Origin: an uncultured Erysipelotrichaceae bacterium | Lineage (GTDB): Bacteria; Bacillota_I; Bacilli_A; Erysipelotrichales; Erysipelotrichaceae | NCBI GenBank assembly: GCA_902796465.1 | Contig: CADBPK010000014.1 | Span: forward strand, 1-11,051 | Reading direction: 5' to 3' | Length of the DNA: 11,051 nucleotides | Shown: positions 7,341-11,051 of the stretch, one piece after another | How the letters are laid out: each line of letters begins with the position of its first letter | Position numbering within the stretch: position 1 is the stretch's first letter | Made by a program: the position numbers and the translations under genes | Notes under the pieces: generated by a model | The model's database searches: none | Told to the model about the DNA's origin: nothing | Seen by the model: the letters and a program-made list of their open reading frames with translations, nothing else

Positions 7341-8045
7341 ATGACAGAAAATAAAGAAAAAGAGATCCTTGAAGAACAGCCGTTTGAAGACGGAAAAGAA
7401 CCCATCGATTCCATAGAGAAGACAGTTGAAGACCTGCGCAAGCGTATCCAGGCCCTGGATAAGGCTGATGAAGCAGAAGAAGAGGAAGAATTCGATATTC
7501 CTGAATTCATCCAGGCAGCTGGAGAAGACGCTGAAGAAGCAAAGGAAGACATCGAAGAAGCTGCGGATGAAGCTGCGGATAGTCTGGAAGAAAAGGCTGA
7601 GGAATTCGCTGAAAAGAACGAGGAAAAGGCTGAAGAAGCAGATGATGCACTGCAGAAGACAGTCGCCTATGTAAAGGAAAATGCCATGAAGGCAGCTGAC
7701 TATGCACAGGACAAATTTGATGAGATCAAGAGCAATCCGAAAGTCCAGGAAACACTGAACAATGTCAGCGCGACAGCCGGCAATATGATGAAGAAGGCGG
7801 ATGAATTCACCGACAAGTTCATCGATGATGAAAAGAAGGCAGAACTGAAGGAAAAATTCGACAAGACAGCCAAGGTTGTGGATGAGAATGTCCGCAAGGC
7901 AGCTGATTTTGCCCAGGATAAATTTGAGGAGTTCAAAAACAATCCGAAGGTACAGGAAACACTTGAACAGGCTAAGAATACCGCTGCAGATCTGGCAAGC
8001 AAAGGAACAGAAGCATTCAAGAGCTTATTCAAGAAAAAAGACTGA
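7341..8045 (+). CDS. Acidic helical protein with 69-residue repeat (ytxH position)
   Basis: A 234-residue, almost entirely helical protein rich in Glu, Ala and Lys. The first 100 residues are strongly acidic coiled coil. The second half contains two copies of KAAD(Y/F)AQDKF, each continuing to NPKVQETL, at residues 117-139 and 186-208. Their spacing is exactly 69 residues, and 19 of 23 residues are identical within the core. The pattern resembles apolipoprotein or LEA-type amphipathic repeats. The gene holds the place of ytxH but lacks the glycine-rich membrane segment I recall in YtxH proteins, so I name it by position only. It ends FKSLFKKKD. GGAGG lies upstream in the end of the previous gene. 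It is probably co-transcribed with the DUF948-like gene and ccpA. A stress or envelope role is only a guess. Confidence 0.75.
   Translation: MTENKEKEILEEQPFEDGKEPIDSIEKTVEDLRKRIQALDKADEAEEEEEFDIPEFIQAAGEDAEEAKEDIEEAADEAADSLEEKAEEFAEKNEEKAEEADDALQKTVAYVKENAMKAADYAQDKFDEIKSNPKVQETLNNVSATAGNMMKKADEFTDKFIDDEKKAELKEKFDKTAKVVDENVRKAADFAQDKFEEFKNNPKVQETLEQAKNTAADLASKGTEAFKSLFKKKD
7641..8012 (+). repeat. Tandem 207-bp internal duplication in the helical protein gene
   Basis: The two units have a period of 207 nt (69 codons). In the 69-nt core (7689-7757 against 7896-7964) I count 11 differences, about 84% identity, mostly at third positions. Similarity fades outside the core, so the outer borders given are approximate. 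Confidence 0.7.
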
Positions 8046-8060
8046 CCCCCGGAGTGAATC

Positions 8061-9053
8061 ATGAAAAGAGTAACGATTTATGACGTTGCCAAGGAAGCGG
8101 GAGTCTCGTTAGCTACGGTTTCACGCGTAATCAACGGATCCAATATTGTCAAGCAGCCGACAAAGGAACGTGTCCAGCAGGCGATCGACAAGCTCGGATA
8201 CAAGCCGAACGCGATCGCGCAGGGGCTTGCCCTGCAGAAGACCACGACCATCGGCCTGGTCATTCCGGAAGCGAGCTTTACCTATACCGGACAGATCATC
8301 AACGGTCTGATCGATGTGGCAAAGATCTATAATTACAACATTATGCTGCATACGATCACAGAGGGCATTACGGATATCGCATCGGTGATCGAAGAGATCA
8401 TCAAGTCGCACGTTGACGGCGTGATCATGTATAACGAAAAGCTCCTGGCTCCGGAGATGGAGACCCTGAGCAATTACAATATTCCGATCGTTCTGATCGG
8501 CAATCATATCAAAGGCGAAAATGTCTGCAGTGTATATGTTGATGTAGAAAAGGCGATCTTTGAGCTGACGACCAAATATCTCGAAGAGGGCAAGGACAAC
8601 ATTGCCATCATCGAAGACCGCAAGAACCACTACGCCTGCAGGCAGATGGTCAACGGCGCATCCCGCGCATTCAAGGCAAAAGGAAAAGAATTCAACGGTT
8701 ATCTGCCGATCCCGCAGGAAATGCGTACAAGTTATGCGTTCCTGAAAAAATGGCTGAAGGATCACCGCTATGATCTGATGATCGGCAACCGTGATTCCCA
8801 GGCTATGGCAGTTGTCAACGCGGCCAGGGAGAACGGACTCAATATCCCGGATGACATGGAAGTGGTATGCTTCATCGATACGAAGTACAATTCCATGATG
8901 CGTCCGCAGATCTCCAGTTTCTCCATTCCTTCCTATGATCTGGGAGCTGTTTCCATGCGTGTCATGACCAAGCTCCTGCAGAATGAAGTGGAGAATGAGA
9001 GCGAGATCGAGCTGAGTTATCTGTTCACACCGCGTCAGACAACTAAAGATTGA
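8061..9053 (+). CDS. ccpA: LacI-family regulator, CcpA type (catabolite control protein A)
   Basis: A 330-residue global regulator of carbon metabolism that binds cre sites, in known species together with HPr(Ser-P). The N-terminal helix-turn-helix is VTIYDVAKEAGVSLATVSRV (4-23). The hinge helix PNAIAQGLA (49-57) carries the minor-groove leucine L56, followed by KTTTIGLVIP. The two-lobed periplasmic-binding-like core runs from about 62 to 325. YDLGAVSMR (292-300) matches B. subtilis CcpA YDIGAVAMR with a 3-residue offset; this segment is part of the known HPr-contact surface. RPQISS and the end TPRQTTKD also fit. GGAG is 6 nt before the ATG, and the preceding gene ends 15 nt upstream. Q54 replaces the arginine usual in ARGLA, and L17 replaces methionine. 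Synteny with murC and tyrS and the perfect cre in the operon promoter support CcpA over a local sugar repressor. Confidence 0.88.
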   Translation: MKRVTIYDVAKEAGVSLATVSRVINGSNIVKQPTKERVQQAIDKLGYKPNAIAQGLALQKTTTIGLVIPEASFTYTGQIINGLIDVAKIYNYNIMLHTITEGITDIASVIEEIIKSHVDGVIMYNEKLLAPEMETLSNYNIPIVLIGNHIKGENVCSVYVDVEKAIFELTTKYLEEGKDNIAIIEDRKNHYACRQMVNGASRAFKAKGKEFNGYLPIPQEMRTSYAFLKKWLKDHRYDLMIGNRDSQAMAVVNAARENGLNIPDDMEVVCFIDTKYNSMMRPQISSFSIPSYDLGAVSMRVMTKLLQNEVENESEIELSYLFTPRQTTKD

Positions 9054-9077
9054 CACCGCGTTTTAACATGGTACAAT
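9050..9077 (+). promoter_or_regulatory. Consensus promoter of the T-box/tyrS unit
   Basis: A perfect -35 TTGACA (9050-9055) overlaps the TGA stop of ccpA. After a 16-bp spacer comes TACAAT (9072-9077), with TGG before it as an extended -10. Predicted start is near 9084, at the beginning of the T-box. Confidence 0.85.
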
Positions 9078-9083
9078 CAGAAA

Positions 9084-9309
9084 AGCGATGAAGGGGAAGA
9101 GTAATCTGTGACGATTCGCACAAGAGACGCCTCGGCCGGTGAAAGAGGACGATGACGCACAGCTGAATACACCCCGGAGCCTCCTGTCTCAAAAGGCAGG
9201 ACGTGTGCGCCTGCGTTAAAGGCATAGAGATGAGTGCACCGGAAACGGTGAACTAAGGTGGTACCGCGCGAATACAGCGTCCTTAGATATAAAAAAAAGG
9301 ACGCTTTTT
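9084..9309 (+). promoter_or_regulatory. Tyrosine-specific T-box riboswitch leader of tyrS
   Basis: Stem I is visible: GGGG (9093-9096) pairs with CCCC (9172-9175), and CTGTG (9106-9110) with CACAG (9158-9162). Between them is the specifier loop, with AGTA on the left and GAATACA on the right. The specifier codon is TAC (Tyr) at 9168-9170. A small stem III is CCTGTC/GGCAGG (9183-9188, 9195-9200). The conserved T-box core AAGGTGGTACCGCG is at 9255-9268; its TGGT bulge would pair with a tRNA ending ACCA, which fits the A discriminator of tRNA-Tyr. Antiterminator arms CTAAGG (9253-9258) and CCTTAG (9281-9286) compete with the terminator. Uncharged tRNA-Tyr should allow readthrough into tyrS. Confidence 0.95.
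9276..9309 (+). terminator. Regulated intrinsic terminator of the T-box
   Basis: AGCGTCCTT (9276-9284) pairs with AAGGACGCT (9297-9305), followed by a T-run. Its 5' arm shares CCTT with the antiterminator. It is also the only terminator I see downstream of ccpA. Confidence 0.9.
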
Positions 9310-9339
9310 ATATGGCGTTCTCTTGGAAAGGGTAAAGAT

Positions 9340-10587
9340 ATGGAATTTATTGAAGAACTGAAATGGCGCGGTCTTGTCAAAGACTGCACGGATTTTGACG
9401 GACTGAAGGAACGTCTGAAAAAACAGGCAGTGATCTACTGCGGATTTGACCCGACAGCGGATTCCCTGCATGTAGGTCATCTCCAGCAGATTCTTCTGCT
9501 GAAGCGTTATCAGCTGGCCGGACACAAACCGATCGCGTTATGCGGCGGCTTTACCGGCATGATCGGCGATCCGCGTCCGACGACGGAAAGAAAACTTCTG
9601 ACCCATGAGGAAGTTCTGGCAAATGCTGACAGCATCAAGGAACAGCTGGCGCATTTTCTGACCTTTGAAGGTGAAAACGCGGCCATCATGGAAAACAACA
9701 ACAACTGGCTCGGACAGATGAACCTGCTCGCGTTCCTGCGTGACTTCGGCAAGCTGTTCAATGTTTCATACATGCTGCAGAAGGATACGATCAAGAAGAG
9801 ACTGGACTCCGGTATCTCCTACACGGAATTCAGCTACACGATCCTGCAGGCGATCGACTGGCTCTCCCTGTACCAGAAATACAACTGTGCCATCCAGATC
9901 GGCGGAAGCGACCAGTGGGGCAACCTGACCAGCGGAACAGAACTGATCCGCAAGGTCGAAGGAGACAACGCGGAAGTATTCGGCATTACATCCCCGCTGA
10001 TCACAAAGAGCGACGGTTCCAAGTTCGGCAAATCCGAAGGAAAGAACATCTGGCTCGACCCGAAGCGTACGAACGCATATGAATTCTACCAGTTCTGGCT
10101 CAATACACCGGATGCGGACATCGTGGATTACCTGAAGCGCCTGAGCCTCAGAAGCCCGGAAGAGATCACGGAACTCGCAAAGATGATGGAAGAAGCACCG
10201 GAGAGAAGAGACGCACAGAAAGCACTGGCAGAAGAACTGACGCTCCTGGTACACGGGGAAGATGGTCTTGCCCAGGCAAAGCGCATTACCGAAACGCTCT
10301 TCCGCGGATCCATCAAAGGACTTTCCGCTGATGATCTGAGAGCCGGTCTTGCGGACGCCAAGAAGTGCCAGGTAGAAGACGGCATCCTGCTGATCGACGC
10401 CATGGTGAACGCAGGCATCTGCAAATCCAAAGGCGAAGCGAGAAAACTGCTCCAGCAGGGATCCGTACAGGTCAACGGGGAAAAGGAAACTTCCTTTGAA
10501 ACGAAACTGATGAAGGCGGATGCCTTCGATCAGGAATTCACGATCGTCAGAAAAGGAAAGAAGAATTACTTCGTTCTTACATTCTAA
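9340..10587 (+). CDS. tyrS: Tyrosyl-tRNA synthetase
   Basis: A 415-residue class I aminoacyl-tRNA synthetase that charges tRNA-Tyr with tyrosine, acting as a cytoplasmic dimer. The tyrosine/ATP site begins with YCGFDPTADSLHVGH, with the HIGH-type motif HVGH at 44-47. GGSDQWGN follows in the catalytic domain. The KMSKS-type loop is KFGKS at 228-232, in the form common in bacterial TyrRS. A helical anticodon-binding region follows, and the C-terminus carries an S4-like RNA-binding domain with NAGICKSKGEARKLLQQGSVQVNG (about 348-371). Length is normal. The ATG at 9340 has GGAAAGGG about 7 nt upstream. Expression should be controlled by the tyrosine T-box just before it. Confidence 0.97.
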   Translation: MEFIEELKWRGLVKDCTDFDGLKERLKKQAVIYCGFDPTADSLHVGHLQQILLLKRYQLAGHKPIALCGGFTGMIGDPRPTTERKLLTHEEVLANADSIKEQLAHFLTFEGENAAIMENNNNWLGQMNLLAFLRDFGKLFNVSYMLQKDTIKKRLDSGISYTEFSYTILQAIDWLSLYQKYNCAIQIGGSDQWGNLTSGTELIRKVEGDNAEVFGITSPLITKSDGSKFGKSEGKNIWLDPKRTNAYEFYQFWLNTPDADIVDYLKRLSLRSPEEITELAKMMEEAPERRDAQKALAEELTLLVHGEDGLAQAKRITETLFRGSIKGLSADDLRAGLADAKKCQVEDGILLIDAMVNAGICKSKGEARKLLQQGSVQVNGEKETSFETKLMKADAFDQEFTIVRKGKKNYFVLTF

Positions 10588-10600
10588 TCTTTAAGGTTTG

Positions 10601-10640
10601 CAGGCAGAACCGGATTCCCGGTTTTGCCTGAACTCTTTTC
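10601..10640 (+). terminator. Intrinsic terminator after tyrS
   Basis: CAGGCA + GAACCGG pairs with CCGGTTT + TGCCTG around ATTC, a 13-bp stem with one G-T pair. It is followed by AACTCTTTTC, a somewhat poor T-tract offset from the stem. Confidence 0.75.
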
Positions 10641-10657
10641 GGCGTGAAATGCCCATC

Positions 10658-10679
10658 TGTGTTATAATCCCTTTGAGGT
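10658..10679 (+). promoter_or_regulatory. Extended -10 promoter and ribosome site of the terminal lipoprotein gene
   Basis: TGT + TATAAT (10660-10668) is a perfect extended -10, and no clear -35 is seen. Predicted start is near 10675, the first base of GAGGT (10675-10679), which lies 6 nt before the ATG. The leader would be only about 11 nt. Confidence 0.65.
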
Positions 10680-10685
10680 AATTAT

Positions 10686-11051
10686 ATGAAGAAACGAATG
10701 ATCGTTTTCCTGTCTGTGCTGTGCCTGTTCTTCAGCGGTTGTCTTGCTGAAAAAAGAAAGACCGCGGCAAAGGAAACATCATATGCAAACTATTATAAAC
10801 TGATCACGGACAACACGAAGATCATCGATGACAGCCTGTACTACACGCTTTCCACGGAGATCAGCAAGGTCCCGGACGGGACATACCGCTATTATGTTAT
10901 CGTCGACGAGCCGCAGATCGCCATGTACAACTGTGTCCTGATGGCAGTCGAAAATGACGTCCTTGTCGGGGATGCGGAGAAGATCATGCCCTCCATGGGG
11001 ATCTTTGATTCCTTTTCCTATTGCCTGATCCCGGGCCAGGTCAACAGCAAG
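10686..11051 (+). CDS. Putative lipoprotein of unknown function, 3' truncated by window end
   Basis: The first 122 codons of a gene that runs off the window without a stop. The signal peptide is MKKRMIVFL followed by a hydrophobic core and the lipobox-like FSGC, with the lipidated cysteine at residue 19; phenylalanine at -3 is less usual than leucine. A short basic linker (EKRKTAAKE) leads into a domain with alternating Tyr, Ile, Val and Asp that looks beta-rich. It includes DGTYRYYVIVDEP and two further cysteines in the visible part, in MYNC and SYCL. I do not recognise the family. It shares the lipoprotein type and extended -10 promoter style with the lipoprotein gene after trmB, but I see no clear sequence similarity between them. 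It is a separate unit after the tyrS terminator. Confidence 0.75.
   Translation, partial: MKKRMIVFLSVLCLFFSGCLAEKRKTAAKETSYANYYKLITDNTKIIDDSLYYTLSTEISKVPDGTYRYYVIVDEPQIAMYNCVLMAVENDVLVGDAEKIMPSMGIFDSFSYCLIPGQVNSK

Noticed and set aside
8121..9056. Long antisense open frame (311 codons) opposite ccpA
   Set aside because: It mirrors codon bias of the sense gene, has no ribosome site or recognisable motif, and lies wholly across a clearly coding CcpA gene.
9270..9275. Second GAATAC as an alternative T-box specifier
   Set aside because: It lies in the antiterminator region after the T-box core, not in a specifier loop; the copy at 9165-9170 sits in a proper stem I internal loop.
1..11051. Mobile element, defence system, CRISPR array or prophage
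   Set aside because: I saw no transposase, integrase, nuclease or direct-repeat array; all recognised genes are housekeeping or regulatory and share similar codon use.

Overview
The window looks like core chromosome of a low- to mid-G+C Bacillota. Purine-rich Shine-Dalgarno sites (GAGGTGG, AAGGAG), a T-box leader, CcpA with a cre operator and a B. subtilis-type MurC all point there. I lean towards an Erysipelotrichales-like lineage because two genes are unfamiliar and the region is condensed, but this placement is an inference. All genes are on the + strand, and I see no mobile element, CRISPR array, tRNA or rRNA.

Layout. Bases 1-868 hold the 3' end of a sensor kinase and an overlapping KdpE-type response regulator, closed by an intrinsic terminator. 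Bases 896-3201 hold a promoter, pnp (polynucleotide phosphorylase) and a palindromic terminator. Bases 3219-4620 hold trmB (tRNA m7G46 methyltransferase) and an unrecognised lipoprotein whose own extended -10 promoter predicts a transcript starting on its ATG. Bases 4675-6930 hold a disordered proline/acid-rich protein with a duplicated PVISP motif, then murC. Bases 6899-9053 hold a three-gene operon: a membrane-anchored DUF948/YtxG-like protein, an acidic helical protein with a 69-residue repeat, and a CcpA-type LacI-family regulator. Bases 9050-10640 hold a consensus promoter, a tyrosine T-box and tyrS. The window ends inside a second unknown lipoprotein gene.

How the genes work together. 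The order murC - ytxG-like - ytxH-like - ccpA - tyrS matches, from memory, the order in Bacillus subtilis with several genes missing (ytxJ, aroA, motPS, acuABC, acsA). The main regulatory observation is in the murC-ytxG gap. A perfect 14-bp cre palindrome overlaps the -35 of the promoter driving the operon that encodes CcpA, and a second near-match lies exactly 21 bp upstream. Together the two sites form the 13-bp hairpin that ends murC. This suggests direct autoregulation of ccpA. At the other end of the operon, the only terminator visible after ccpA is the T-box terminator of tyrS, so the two transcription units may be coupled under tyrosine starvation.
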